Shown here: positions 11,427 through 21,966 of the stretch, in pieces | Numbering within the stretch: the stretch's first letter is position 1 | Layout: each line of letters opens with the position of its first letter | Source of the DNA: Ideonella oryzae | Lineage (GTDB): Bacteria; Pseudomonadota; Gammaproteobacteria; Burkholderiales; Burkholderiaceae_C | Direction: 5' to 3' | Length of the DNA: 64,000 nt | Assembly (NCBI RefSeq): GCF_024055665.1 | Contig: NZ_JAMXMC010000013.1 | Location: 36,323 to 100,322 of the forward strand | Program-made: the position numbers and the translations under genes | The notes under the pieces: generated by a model | The model's database searches: none | Seen by the model: the letters and a program-made list of their open reading frames with translations, nothing else | Told to the model about the DNA's origin: nothing

Positions 11427-11867
11427 TCAGCGGTCGGCCGAGGGCCGCGCCTCGCGCCAGAAGCGCTCCATCGCCAGGTAGGCGTAGGAGGCCGACCAGC
11501 CGATCAGCACCAGGCCGTTGAGCGCCTCGGCCCCGGCCAGCAGGCGCAGCGGGCCCACCGGCACCAGATCGCCAAAGCCCAGCGAGGTGAAGGTCTCGGC
11601 CGAGAAGTAGAGGCTGCTGCCCCACTCGGTGCGTCCCGAAGCGGTCAGGCTGCCCAGTTGCAAGCGCTGCAGGGCGTAGAGCGTCAGGCCGTAGAGCGCG
11701 ATCTCCAGGGCATGGGCCACAAAGGCGGCCAGCATCACCACCAGCAGCTTGCTGCGGCTGGGAATGCGCAGCCGGGGCAGCAGGGCGTCGACGCGGCTGA
11801 GCACCTCGTAGTGCACCAGCGTGGTCAGGGCCAGCAGCGTCAGGACGGAGAAGACAACCAGCAGCAT
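11427..11867 (-). CDS. Two-TM potassium channel-family protein
   Basis: 146-residue membrane protein with two to three hydrophobic segments flanking a pore loop, SAETFTSLGFGDLVPVG (about residues 92-108). This matches the K+ channel filter region (usual TVGYGD) with substitutions to SLGFGD, then a final span (LNGLVLIGWSASYAYLAMERF). Ion_trans_2-type small channels of unknown physiology are common in proteobacteria. No cytosolic ligand domain is visible. It is convergent with glpK, which ends 40 bp away, and 19 bp downstream of the acyl-CoA synthetase on the same strand. Confidence 0.75.
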   Translation of the reverse strand: MLLVVFSVLTLLALTTLVHYEVLSRVDALLPRLRIPSRSKLLVVMLAAFVAHALEIALYGLTLYALQRLQLGSLTASGRTEWGSSLYFSAETFTSLGFGDLVPVGPLRLLAGAEALNGLVLIGWSASYAYLAMERFWREARPSADR

Positions 11868-11886
11868 GGGCTCTGAACGCGCGAAT

Positions 11887-13728
11887 TCAGCGCGGTGCGT
11901 ACAGGGCCTGAAGCTCGTTCTCGAAGCGGGCCATCAGGTTCTGGCGCTTGAGCTTGAGCGTCGGCGTGAGCATGGTGTTTTCGATCGTCCAGGGCTCCAG
12001 GCTCAGCACCACCGCCCGCGGCACCGCGTAGCGCGGGAAGCCGGCGGCGCGCTGGGCCAGCCGCTTGAGCACCGCCTCGTGGGCCACGCTGCTGCGCAGG
12101 CTGGCCGGGTCCTGCCAGTCCAGCCCGAGGCTGAAGGCCAGGCGACGCCATTCGTCCTCGTGCAGCACCGCCAGGGCGCCGATGAAGGGCTTGTTCTCGC
12201 CCACCACGCAGCACTGGGCGATCAGCGGGTCCTCGCACAGGGCCTGTTCCAGGTCGACCGGCGGGATCTTCTCGCCGGTGGAGGTGACGATGATGTCCTT
12301 GATGCGGCCGCGGATGTAGATGCGCCCGTCGAGGATCTCGGCCTGGTCGCCGGTGCCCAGCCAGCCGTCGGGCGTCAGCACCCGGGTGGTGTCCTCGTCG
12401 CGGTGCCAGTAGCCCTGCATCACCGAAGGGCCCTTGACCTGCAGCTCGCGGTTCTCGCCGATGCGCACCATCACGCCCGGCAGCGGCCGGCCCACGCTCA
12501 TCGGGTCGTTGCTCTCGAGCCGGTTGGCCGAGACGATGGGCGAGGTCTCGGTCATGCCGTAGCCCTGGATGATGGGCAGGCCCAGGCCCAGGAAGGTGCG
12601 GGCTACCGCGGCCGGCAGGGCCGCGCCACCGCTGACCGCCACCCGGATGCGTCCGCCAAAGCGCGCCAGCACCGGCCGCGCCACCAGCAGTGACAGCAGC
12701 GGCCAGACCAGGGCGTCCAGCAGGCGCGGCGCGCCGTCGGCGTCCGGCGGCAGCTCCTGGCGGGCCCGGAAGCGCCGCCAGCCCACCGCGATCGTCCAGT
12801 TCATCAGCCGGGCCTTGAGCGGTGAGGCCGCCATCACCTCCTGCAGCTTGGCGTAGACCCGCTCGTAGATGCGCGGCACCGACACCAGCACGGTGGGCCG
12901 CTGGATCAGCATGTCCTGGGGCAGCTCGCCCACCGAGCGGGCGTAGGCCACGCAGCTGCCGGTGGCGATGGGCAGGTAGTAGCCCACCGTGCGCTCGAAG
13001 GTGTGCGACAGCGGCAGGAAGGACAGGAAGCGGTCCTGCGGCGTGGGGGCCACGCACTGCAGCACGGCGTTCAGGTTGGCCACCACGTTGCGGTGGGTCA
13101 GCTTGACGCCCTTGGGCCGGCCGGTGGTGCCCGAGGTGTAGACGATGGCGGCCAGGTCTTCCGGGCCCGGCCCGGGGCGGTCCGCCGAGGGCACGCCCGC
13201 GGCCAGCCACTCGGCCAGACCCAGCACCGGCACATGGGCCGAGGGCAGGCGGGAGAGGTCCTCGGGGCTGGCAGTGGCGTCGCCGGTGACCACCACGGCC
13301 TTGAGGGCCGGCAGGATGGCGCCGGTGTGCAGGATGGCCTCCCACTGGCGGCGCGTCTCCAGCACCAGCAGCGAGGCGGCGCTGTCGGCCAGGATGTAGC
13401 CGATGCTGCCCGGGTTGTCGATGGCGTGCAGAGGCACCGGCACCCGACCCAGGGCCATCGTGGCCTGGTCGATGCTCATCGCGTTCAGGCCGTTGGGCAG
13501 CAGGATGGCCACCCGCCCGCCCTCGGGCAGCGGCATGGCGGCCAGGGCGTCGCGCCAGCGGGCCACGCGCTCGCCCGCCTGGGCCCAGCTGATGGATTCC
13601 CAGCGCTGCTTGGCGGGATCGAAGGCCCGATAGGCCTCGCCCTGCGGCGACAGGGCCACGCGGGCCGTCAGCAGGGCCGGCAGGGTGGAGACGTCGGTGA
13701 TCGGGGCGGTGAGGGAGGAAGGACTCAT
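11887..13728 (-). CDS. Long-chain fatty acid-CoA ligase / AMP-dependent synthetase
   Basis: 613-residue ANL-superfamily adenylating enzyme that activates fatty acids to acyl-CoA through an acyl-AMP. The AMP-binding signature is VYTSGTTGRPKGVKLTHRNV (about residues 192-211). Further motifs are QGYGMTETSPIVSANRLESN, GDQAEILDGRIYIRGRIKD and the C-terminal DIIVTSTGEKIPP. It resembles FadD15/long-chain synthetases rather than acetyl-CoA synthetase. The substrate chain length cannot be read from sequence. Confidence 0.88.
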   Translation of the reverse strand: MSPSSLTAPITDVSTLPALLTARVALSPQGEAYRAFDPAKQRWESISWAQAGERVARWRDALAAMPLPEGGRVAILLPNGLNAMSIDQATMALGRVPVPLHAIDNPGSIGYILADSAASLLVLETRRQWEAILHTGAILPALKAVVVTGDATASPEDLSRLPSAHVPVLGLAEWLAAGVPSADRPGPGPEDLAAIVYTSGTTGRPKGVKLTHRNVVANLNAVLQCVAPTPQDRFLSFLPLSHTFERTVGYYLPIATGSCVAYARSVGELPQDMLIQRPTVLVSVPRIYERVYAKLQEVMAASPLKARLMNWTIAVGWRRFRARQELPPDADGAPRLLDALVWPLLSLLVARPVLARFGGRIRVAVSGGAALPAAVARTFLGLGLPIIQGYGMTETSPIVSANRLESNDPMSVGRPLPGVMVRIGENRELQVKGPSVMQGYWHRDEDTTRVLTPDGWLGTGDQAEILDGRIYIRGRIKDIIVTSTGEKIPPVDLEQALCEDPLIAQCCVVGENKPFIGALAVLHEDEWRRLAFSLGLDWQDPASLRSSVAHEAVLKRLAQRAAGFPRYAVPRAVVLSLEPWTIENTMLTPTLKLKRQNLMARFENELQALYAPR

Positions 13729-13777
13729 GGCGAGTCTGATTGTGACCGCTCGCCCCGGCCCGGCCCAGGGCAGGGAC

Positions 13778-15088
13778 TCAGTTTTCCGGCAGCACCCAGT
13801 CCTCGTCCAGGTGCACCAGCTGGCAGGCCACCCCGCCTTCGGGGCGGCGGCTGTTGCACTGGCGCAGGGCGTCGGTGGCGGCCTCGTCGGGCGAGGCGGC
13901 TTCGGTGCGCAAGCCCCAGGCGGCCCCGCTGGGCGAGCGGGCGAAGGCGCGGTGGCCGCGCCCGGTCACGTACTCGCGGTTGAAGGCCCGCACCGCCCCC
14001 GGGCTGCCCAGCACCGACTCGAGCGTGACCTTGGGCAGATTGGCCTGCTCGGCCTGGGCCTCCTCCTCGTCGTCGGCCATGCGCTCGCCCCAGCGCTTGG
14101 CCGCATGCAGGCTCAGGCTGACCGACAGGCCCAGCACGATCACCGCCGCGATGGCCAGACCCGAGTGCCGCTCGCGCTGGGGTTCGCCGTAGTCGTTGGG
14201 GTGTTCGTCGCCCGGCACCAGCATGATGACGATGCTCAGGATGGGGCCGATCACCGGCAGGCCGAACAACAGGGCCCACCAGCCGCTGCGGTTGAAATCG
14301 TGCATGCGCAGCGTGGTCAGGCGCCAGCTGAAGAACATGACCCAGATCACCACGCCCAGCAGCAGCGCACCGGTCATCCAGCCCGGCCATTTGATCAGCA
14401 GGAACAGGCTCAGCGCCATGCCGGCCCAGGCCATCAGGCTGCCGGCCAGGTAGCTCATGCGGCCCAGGCGACCATCGAAGCTGCGGCCCAGCAGGGGCAC
14501 CTCGTCCTCGGTCACGAAGCGCTCGGCGGCCGGGTCGGGCAGGGGCTTGAGGCCCCGCCGGGCCCGGGCCGCGGCCACGCGCTCGGCCCGGTCGGCGGCG
14601 CGTCGTTCCTCCTGGGCGGCCAGGGCGCGGGGGATGTCGGTGGCGCACTGGCGGCACAGGATGCGGCGCGGTTGTCGCTCGCCGCAGGTGGGGCAGGTGA
14701 CCTCGTCCAGGGCGGCGGGGTCCGGCGCCAGGCGCATGGGCGGCTCCGGCTGCGCCGGGGCGGGCGCAGGCTCGGTGGGGACCAGCGAGAGGCCCGGCTC
14801 TGCCGGGGCGGGGGCGGGTGAGGGTGTCGGGGCCGGGCGCACGCTGGCCGGCATCGGGGTGTCGGGCTCGACCTTCAGCTCGGCGCCCAGGGCCGCAAAG
14901 CGCTGCACCCAGGCCGCCGCCTGCTCGGCCGGCAGGCCGCGCTTGATGACCACCGAGCGGCCGGAGAACAGCTTGTCCAGCCGGGGGCCGTCGAGCTTGA
15001 GCCAGGCGCCCAGCTTGTGCTGGACGGTCGCGCGATCGAAGCCATCGCGCACGGTGCCGGCGAACACCAGCCGAACCGGAGTATCCAT
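13778..15088 (-). CDS. Multi-domain DUF805 membrane protein with zinc-ribbon motif
   Basis: 436 residues. N-terminus (about 1-75): a small soluble domain with LVFAGTVRDGFDRATVQHKL. It is followed by a Pro/Ala-rich linker (about 80-120) and a zinc-ribbon-like CPTCGERQPRRILCRQC (about 131-147). DUF805 comes next (about 205-310), starting FDGRLGRMSYLAG, with LRMHDFNRSGWWALLFGLPV and a closing PGDEHPNDYG. One more membrane span follows (about 318-338). The C-terminal globular part has AFARSPSGAAWGL, resembling stress/DUF4189-type modules. DUF805 proteins are inner-membrane proteins of unknown function. It sits 49 bp downstream of the synthetase start region and 90 bp from trpS. Confidence 0.75.
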   Translation of the reverse strand: MDTPVRLVFAGTVRDGFDRATVQHKLGAWLKLDGPRLDKLFSGRSVVIKRGLPAEQAAAWVQRFAALGAELKVEPDTPMPASVRPAPTPSPAPAPAEPGLSLVPTEPAPAPAQPEPPMRLAPDPAALDEVTCPTCGERQPRRILCRQCATDIPRALAAQEERRAADRAERVAAARARRGLKPLPDPAAERFVTEDEVPLLGRSFDGRLGRMSYLAGSLMAWAGMALSLFLLIKWPGWMTGALLLGVVIWVMFFSWRLTTLRMHDFNRSGWWALLFGLPVIGPILSIVIMLVPGDEHPNDYGEPQRERHSGLAIAAVIVLGLSVSLSLHAAKRWGERMADDEEEAQAEQANLPKVTLESVLGSPGAVRAFNREYVTGRGHRAFARSPSGAAWGLRTEAASPDEAATDALRQCNSRRPEGGVACQLVHLDEDWVLPEN

Positions 15089-15178
15089 GGGCCCCTCAGG
15101 GTGTTGATGCGCCTCGCAGGCTAGGGGGCAAGGGTCGCTTCGGCAATCCCCTGTGCGGGGGGCTGGGTTGGATCCAGA

Positions 15179-16483
15179 TCAAGCCTCGGCCTGTTGCAGG
15201 GCCGTCAGGGCCTGGCCGACCTCGTCGGCCAGCACCCCCTCGCCCAGCGCCACCGGGGCGCCGGCCAGGGCGGCGGCGCCTTCCAGCTTCAGACGCTTGA
15301 CCCATTCGCCGGCCTCCCGGCCGCCGGCAAAGCCCTGGCTTTGCAGCAGCACGCGGCCGTCGTGGGCGCTGAGCTTGAAGTAGAACTGGCCGTCGGCCTC
15401 GCGGTACTGCTTGAAGACGGGCAGGGCGGCCTTGGCCTTGGCCACCGGCGCCGTGCTGGCGGCCAGCGGCTGGAAGCGGCGCAGGCCCACCGCGTGGCGC
15501 AGGCGGTCCAGCAGCGGCCGGGCCAGGGCGCGGGCGCGCTCGGCGCCCTTCTGCAGGATGGCTTCGATCTCCTCCGGGTGGGCCATCAGCGCGTCGTAGC
15601 GCGCACGCATCGGGCCGATCTGGCGGTTGATCTGCTCGAACAGGCGGGTCTTGGCCTCGCCCCAGGCCAGGCCGGCGCGCAGCTCGGCGCGGAAGGCGGC
15701 GCGCTCCTCGGCCGTGGCGAAGGCGTCGAAGATGGTGACCAGGTGGGCGCTGTCCGGGTCCTTGGGCTCGCCGGGCAGCTTGCTGTCGGTCACGATGCGG
15801 GCAATCGCCTCGCGCAGCGCCTTCTCGCCGCCCTCGAACAGCGGGATGACGTTGTCGTAGCTCTTGCTCATCTTGCGGCCGTCCAGGCCGGGCAGCAGCT
15901 CCATGGTCTCGTCCACCTGCGCCTCGGGCAGCACGAAGAACTCCTCGCCAGCCCCGAACAGGTGGTTGAAGCGGGTGGCCACGTCGCGCGCCATCTCGAT
16001 GTGCTGGATCTGGTCCTTGCCCACCGGCACGCGGTGGGCGTTGAACATCAGGATGTCCGCGGCCATCAGGATGGGGTAGCAGTACAGGCCCATGGTCACG
16101 CCGGCATCGGGCTCTTCGCCAGCCGCCGTGTTCGCGTCCACCGCGCCCTTGTAGGCATGGGCCCGGTTCATCTGGCCCTTGCTGGTCACGCAGGTCAGCA
16201 GCCAGCACAGCTCGGGGATCTCGGGGATGTCGCTCTGGCGGTAGAAGACCACGCGCTCGGTGTCCAGGCCGGCGGCCAGCCAGGTGGCGGCGATCTGCAG
16301 GCGCGAGCGTTCGATGCGGGCCGGGTCGTCGCACTTGATCAGCGCGTGGTAGTCGGCCATGAAGAAGAAGCTCTCCGCGCCGGGCTCGCGGCTGGCGGCG
16401 ATGGCCGGGCGCAGGGCACCGACGTAGTTGCCGAGGTGCAGGGTGCCGGTGGTGGTGATGCCGGTCAGGACACGCTGTTGCAT
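15179..16483 (-). CDS. trpS: Tryptophan-tRNA ligase with C-terminal DUF1508/YegP-like extension
   Basis: Class I aminoacyl-tRNA synthetase of 434 residues charging tRNA-Trp. The HIGH-type motif is HLGN (residues 17-20) and the KMSKS motif is at about residue 200. [19 protein letters not shown], typical of TrpS, is also present. After the usual C-terminus there is an extra segment (about residues 350-434). [20 protein letters not shown] and VLLQSQGF there resemble the DUF1508/YegP fold. ATG 16483 places the Rossmann motif normally; ATG 16516 is in frame and possible. Confidence 0.92.
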   Translation of the reverse strand: MQQRVLTGITTTGTLHLGNYVGALRPAIAASREPGAESFFFMADYHALIKCDDPARIERSRLQIAATWLAAGLDTERVVFYRQSDIPEIPELCWLLTCVTSKGQMNRAHAYKGAVDANTAAGEEPDAGVTMGLYCYPILMAADILMFNAHRVPVGKDQIQHIEMARDVATRFNHLFGAGEEFFVLPEAQVDETMELLPGLDGRKMSKSYDNVIPLFEGGEKALREAIARIVTDSKLPGEPKDPDSAHLVTIFDAFATAEERAAFRAELRAGLAWGEAKTRLFEQINRQIGPMRARYDALMAHPEEIEAILQKGAERARALARPLLDRLRHAVGLRRFQPLAASTAPVAKAKAALPVFKQYREADGQFYFKLSAHDGRVLLQSQGFAGGREAGEWVKRLKLEGAAALAGAPVALGEGVLADEVGQALTALQQAEA

Positions 16484-16614
16484 GGGAAGGGGGGTGAATG
16501 CGGATGTGGGGGCCATTGTCGCAAGTCGGCGTCGCCCTTGGTCACGCCTGGGCCGGCGCGGCCGGCCTACACTGCCGGCTGCTTCACTCTGCTCCATGGC
16601 GGAGCCCACCTGCC

Positions 16615-18060
16615 TTGGTCCTGCGCACCTCCTTTCGCCAACTGCTGCTGCTGGCCTTCGTGCTGACCGCCGCCGCGCTCGGCGCGGTGTCGCTCAGCGG
16701 CCTGCAGGCGCTGCAGGGGCTGATGGCCAAGAGCCGGGAGGCGGCCCAGCAGGCCGTGGTGCTGAACCTGGCCGTCAGCGGCCTGGGCGACCGGGCCACT
16801 GACATGGAGCGCGCCGCCCGTCAGTACCTGGTGTTGGGCGACCCGGCGCTGCGCCAGCGCTACGACGCCGCGGTGCGCGAGGCCCGCAACGCGATGCAGC
16901 CCCTGGTCGATTTCGAGCCGACGGCCACGCAGGCCCGCCATTGGCTGTCGGCGGCCGGCCAGATCCGCCGCCTGCTGGACGACGCCGGCCTGGGCTCGCC
17001 CGAGCGCGACCAGGCCCTGAGCCAGGGCTTCGACCAGTTGGGCGAAGGCACGCGGCGCCTGACAGTGCAGGTGCAGCGCAGCATCGCCGAGCGCAACCAG
17101 GCGGTGCAGGACGCACTGGAATCCCAGCGGGCCCGTCTGGTGCGCCAGGTGGCGGTGGCCATCGTGGTGGTGGCGCTGGCGGCGCTGGCCTTCGGCCTGT
17201 GGCTGACCCGGCCGCTGCGCCAGTTGGGCCGCGCCATCACCGCCCTGGGGGAGGGGCGCATGGCCGAGCCGGTGGAGATCTCCGGCCCTTCGGACCTGGC
17301 CCGCCTGGGCCACCAGCTGGACTGGCTGCGCCGGCGCCTGATCGAGTCCGACGCCGACAAGGACCGCTTTCTGCGCCACACCTCGCACGAGCTGAAGACA
17401 CCGCTGGCCGCGCTGCGCGAGGGCGCCTCGCTGCTGCAGGAGGGCGTGGGCGGGCCGCTGAGTGCCGGACAGGCCGAGATCGTCGGCATCCTGCGCCACA
17501 ACACTGCGGTGCTGCAGCAGCAGATCGAGGACCTGCTGCGCTACAACGCCGCCGCCTTCGACGCCCAGCGCCTGCAGCGCCGGCCCACCCGGCTGCGCAG
17601 CCTGGTCGAAGGGGTGGTCGAGGCCCAGCGCCTGAGCTGGCAGGCCCGCCACATCACGGTTGATGTCTCGGGCGGTGAGCGCCTGGAGGCGCCGGTCGAC
17701 CCCGACCGCCTGGGCATGGCCCTGGGCAACCTGATGATCAACGCCATCCGCTTCACGCCCGAGGGCGGCACCATCCGCTGGCGGCTCTGGCGCGAGGGCG
17801 AGCAGGCGGCGCTGGAGATCCAGGACAGCGGCCCGGGCGTGGCCGAGCCCGACCGCGAGCACATCTTCGACCCCTTTTTCCGTGGCAGCCTGCAGCCCGA
17901 GAACCAACCTCGCGGCAGCGGCATCGGCCTGTCCATCGTGCGCGAGCAGGTGGCCGCCCACGGTGGCAGCGTGGCGCTGCAGCCCGGCCCGGGCGGCGCC
18001 AGCTTCCGTATCCTGCTGCCCCTGGGCGACACCCGCACACCCCGAGCTCCCCATGTCTGA
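16615..18060 (+). CDS. glrK: Sensor histidine kinase GlrK/QseE-like
   Basis: Membrane histidine kinase, 481 residues from TTG 16615 (an in-frame ATG at 16498 would add 39 residues with no signal or domain). TM1 is [20 protein letters not shown] and the periplasmic region about 30-170. TM2 (about 178-198) is followed by HAMP. The H-box is [19 protein letters not shown]; the N-box is [16 protein letters not shown], and G-boxes are [10 protein letters not shown] and GSGIGLSIV. Closest in layout to enterobacterial GlrK: the same three-gene order glrK-qseG-glrR follows. It should phosphorylate the downstream regulator; the signal is unknown. Confidence 0.88.
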   Translation: MVLRTSFRQLLLLAFVLTAAALGAVSLSGLQALQGLMAKSREAAQQAVVLNLAVSGLGDRATDMERAARQYLVLGDPALRQRYDAAVREARNAMQPLVDFEPTATQARHWLSAAGQIRRLLDDAGLGSPERDQALSQGFDQLGEGTRRLTVQVQRSIAERNQAVQDALESQRARLVRQVAVAIVVVALAALAFGLWLTRPLRQLGRAITALGEGRMAEPVEISGPSDLARLGHQLDWLRRRLIESDADKDRFLRHTSHELKTPLAALREGASLLQEGVGGPLSAGQAEIVGILRHNTAVLQQQIEDLLRYNAAAFDAQRLQRRPTRLRSLVEGVVEAQRLSWQARHITVDVSGGERLEAPVDPDRLGMALGNLMINAIRFTPEGGTIRWRLWREGEQAALEIQDSGPGVAEPDREHIFDPFFRGSLQPENQPRGSGIGLSIVREQVAAHGGSVALQPGPGGASFRILLPLGDTRTPRAPHV

Positions 18061-18652
18061 CGTGATCTTCCTGTTCCGCCGCCCCGCCCCGGCATGGGCC
18101 CTCTGCCTGCTGGGCCTGCTGCTGGCGCTGTCCGGCTGCGACACCCTGCCGCCCCCGCCTGTCGAGGGCCCCGCGGCCGAGCCGCCGCAGGCCAGCGCGT
18201 CGGCCCCGACCTGCGAGCTGCCTGTCGCTGCGCCCACCCACAGCGACCGCGACCTGAGCGGCCGCCGCCTGTTGCAGTGGCAGGACGAGCTGCGCAATGC
18301 GACCGGCGAGCCGCTGCCCGCCCGCATCGCCCGCCTGAGCGCCGACACCCCCACGCCGGCCCACCAGGTCGAGCTGGGCCTGGCGCTGCTGCACACCCGC
18401 AACCCCGGCGACGCCGCCCGCGCGCAAGGCCTGCTGGAGGCCGTGGGCAAGGCCAGCGGCGACGAGGCGGCGGCCTGGGCGCCCTGGGCCCGGCTGCTGG
18501 CCGGCCGGGCGGCCGAGCAGCGCCGGCTGGAGGAACAGTCCGACCGCCTGGCCCAGCAGCTGCGCGACAGCCAGCGCCGCATCGACCAGCTCAGCGAGAA
18601 ACTCGAGGCCCTGAAGGCCATCGAGCGCTCGCTGGGGCCCAAGCGGCCCTGA
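18053..18652 (+). CDS. qseG: QseG/YfhG-like lipoprotein of the GlrKR system
   Basis: 199-residue lipoprotein. The signal peptide ends in lipobox LSGC with Cys at residue 29, followed by a Pro/Ala-rich stretch. The middle domain is helical (HQVELGLALLHTRNPGDAAR). The C-terminus is coiled coil, EEQSDRLAQQLRDSQRRIDQ onward, as in QseG. The ATG overlaps the kinase stop by 8 bp. In enterobacteria QseG is an outer-membrane lipoprotein that interacts with the kinase; identification rests mainly on position and architecture. Confidence 0.75.
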   Translation: MSDVIFLFRRPAPAWALCLLGLLLALSGCDTLPPPPVEGPAAEPPQASASAPTCELPVAAPTHSDRDLSGRRLLQWQDELRNATGEPLPARIARLSADTPTPAHQVELGLALLHTRNPGDAARAQGLLEAVGKASGDEAAAWAPWARLLAGRAAEQRRLEEQSDRLAQQLRDSQRRIDQLSEKLEALKAIERSLGPKRP

Positions 18653-18696
18653 GCCTCCGCCCGAAAGACGCCCTGAGCCGGCCCCGAGGAACGCCC

Positions 18697-20124
<1,428 letters not shown>

Positions 20125-20172
20125 CCTTGTGTATCAGGCACTTGGCTGAATTGTTGCGCTGCAGCGAAAAAG

Positions 20173-20194
20173 CCTGTCGCTGATCGGCGACGCT
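20173..20194. promoter_or_regulatory. Candidate GlrR activating site 2, overlapping a terminator-like hairpin
   Basis: CCTGTCGC, 6 nt, GCGAC: the same left arm and spacing as the site at 20097, in the form TGTC-N10-GACG, about 108 bp upstream of the predicted start point. The same bases can also fold as AAAAGC-GTCGC / GCGAC-GCTTTT with a two-base bulge and end in TTTT. It may therefore instead, or also, terminate the glrR transcript. Confidence 0.45.
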
Positions 20195-20265
20195 TTTGCC
20201 CCTGAAAACCGGGGTTGGGCTGGGCGTTGGTTCGCAAGTCATTGACTTGAAACGACTTTTCCGTC

Positions 20266-20281
20266 TGGCACGGGCTTTGCC
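20266..20281 (+). promoter_or_regulatory. Sigma-54 (-24/-12) promoter of opgGH
   Basis: TGGCACGGGCTTTGCC matches the sigma-54 consensus TGGCACG-N4-TTGC at every conserved base and has correct spacing. It points toward opgG, and the activator glrR is immediately upstream. The expected start point is near 20292. Confidence 0.75.
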
Positions 20282-20343
20282 CTGTCAGCGGCATGACTGC
20301 ACCTGTCCGCCGCTTCTCCACCGCCCCCAGCCCGGCCCGCCGG

Positions 20344-21966
20344 ATGCTGCTGCTGCTGGCGGTGGCGCTGCTGGCCGCCCACGCCGGTGCCCGTGCCGCG
20401 GCCCCTGAGGCCACGCCGGCGCCTCTGCAGATGGCGGCCGCTCCCGCGGCTTCCTCCGCCGTGCCCACGGCGCCCACCGCGGCCTCCACCGCGGCGGCCG
20501 TCGTCGCCCCCTTCTTCGACCGCCTGGGCGAGCGGGCCCGCAGCCTGGCCGGCCAGCCCTATGCGCCGGTGCCCAGCCGCACTCCGCAGGCCCTGAAGGA
20601 CCTGAGCTACGACCAGGCCCGCGACATCCGCTTCCGGCCCGACCACGCCGTCTGGCGCAGCCTGGGCCTGCCCTTCGAGCTGATGTTCTTCCACCTGGGC
20701 AAGTACCAGACCGAGCCGGTGCGCATGCACGAGCTGTCGCCAGATGGCGAACGCGCGCTGCCCTACCGGCCGGAGGACTTCGATTACGGCGCCAACACCG
20801 CCTTGCAGCCCGCCGCCTGGGGCGACATCGGCCACGCCGGTTTTCGCGTGCACTACCCGCTCAACGGCAGCGCCTACAAGGACGAGTTGATCGTCTTCCA
20901 GGGCGCCAGCTACTTCCGCGCCCTGGGCGCCGGCCAGCATTACGGCCTGTCGGCCCGCGGCCTGGCGGTCGATTCGGCCGGCGGCAGCGGCCCCGAGGAA
21001 TTCCCCCGCTTCACCGACTTCTGGGTCGTGCGGCCTGAGGCCGGCGCCAAGGTGCTGACCGTCTTCGCGCTGCTGGATTCCCCGCGCGTGGCCGGCGCCT
21101 ACCGTTTCGACATCCAGCCCGGCCAGAGCACCGCGGTGAACGTCCAGGCGCGCGTCTTCCTGCGCCAGACCACCCAGCCCATCCGCATCCTGGGCATCGC
21201 GCCGCTGACCAGCATGTTCCAGTTCGGCGAGAACCAGCCTAACAAGGACGACTTCCGCCCCGAGGTGCACGACAGCGACGGCCTGATGGTGGCCAGCGGC
21301 ACCGGCGAATGGCTGTGGCGCCCGCTGCAGAACCCGCGCTGGCCGCTGGTCACGTCCTTCACCATGCCCTCGCTGCGCGGCTTCGGCCTGATGCAGCGCG
21401 ACCGCAGCTTCGCCAGCTACGAGGATCCCGAGGCCCGTTATGAAAAGCGGCCCTCGGCCTGGGTGACGCCGGTGGGCGACTGGGGCGCCGGCCGCGTGGA
21501 GCTGATGCAGCTGCCCACGCCGGACGAGACCAACGACAACATCGTTGCCTACTGGGTGCCGGCCCAGCTGCCCGCCGCGGGCCAGCCGCTGAACCTGGCC
21601 TGGCGCATCGACTGGCAGGGCGACGCCCAACAGCGCCCGCCCGCCCTGTGGGTCAGCCAGACCCGCGCCGGCCGCAGCTTTGCGCCGCTGGCCACGGGCG
21701 AGCGCCAGTTCGTCATCGACTTCAACGGCACGGTGGGCGGCAAGCCCCTGCCCGACAACGCCGCCGTGCAGGCGGTGGTCAGCAGCAACGACGCCGGCCG
21801 CATCACCGAACAGAACGTCTATCGCGTGGACGCCACCGGCGCCTGGCGACTGACCCTGCGCGTGCAGACCCTGGACCCGGCCCGGCCGGTCGAGCTGCGC
21901 GCCTACCTCCGCACCGGTGCCGACACCGTGAGCGAAACCTGGACCCAGATCCTTCCTCCGCAATGA
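20344..21966 (+). CDS. opgG: Periplasmic glucan biosynthesis protein OpgG/MdoG
   Basis: Periplasmic protein needed for the glucose backbone and branching of osmoregulated periplasmic glucans. Start choice: ATG 20293 is in frame, but the sigma-54 promoter predicts transcription from about 20292, which would leave no leader. ATG 20344 gives 540 residues and a direct signal peptide (MLLLLAVALLAAHAGARA). After an Ala/Pro-rich stretch the mature domain starts near FFDRLGERARSLAGQPY. OpgG features include DIRFRPDHAVWRSLGLPFEL, GASYFRALGAGQHYGLSARG and GEWLWRPLQNPRWPLV. The stop overlaps opgH (ATGA). Confidence 0.92.
   Translation: MLLLLAVALLAAHAGARAAAPEATPAPLQMAAAPAASSAVPTAPTAASTAAAVVAPFFDRLGERARSLAGQPYAPVPSRTPQALKDLSYDQARDIRFRPDHAVWRSLGLPFELMFFHLGKYQTEPVRMHELSPDGERALPYRPEDFDYGANTALQPAAWGDIGHAGFRVHYPLNGSAYKDELIVFQGASYFRALGAGQHYGLSARGLAVDSAGGSGPEEFPRFTDFWVVRPEAGAKVLTVFALLDSPRVAGAYRFDIQPGQSTAVNVQARVFLRQTTQPIRILGIAPLTSMFQFGENQPNKDDFRPEVHDSDGLMVASGTGEWLWRPLQNPRWPLVTSFTMPSLRGFGLMQRDRSFASYEDPEARYEKRPSAWVTPVGDWGAGRVELMQLPTPDETNDNIVAYWVPAQLPAAGQPLNLAWRIDWQGDAQQRPPALWVSQTRAGRSFAPLATGERQFVIDFNGTVGGKPLPDNAAVQAVVSSNDAGRITEQNVYRVDATGAWRLTLRVQTLDPARPVELRAYLRTGADTVSETWTQILPPQ

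Noticed and set aside
11393..11430. GAGCGGGCT tandem repeats and CTGAGC/GCTCAG dyad after glpK
   Set aside because: Too short and lacking a T run; may help 3' end formation but is not a convincing terminator.
16498..16614. Longer start for the histidine kinase (ATG 16498)
   Set aside because: It would begin 15 bp from the divergent trpS start and adds 39 residues without domain character; TTG 16615 puts the first membrane helix at the N-terminus, as in GlrK.
20239..21963. Long antisense open frame (574 residues) opposite opgG
   Set aside because: High-GC shadow: low-complexity Gly/Ala/Val/His/Gln translation with no domain, exactly opposite a clear opgG.
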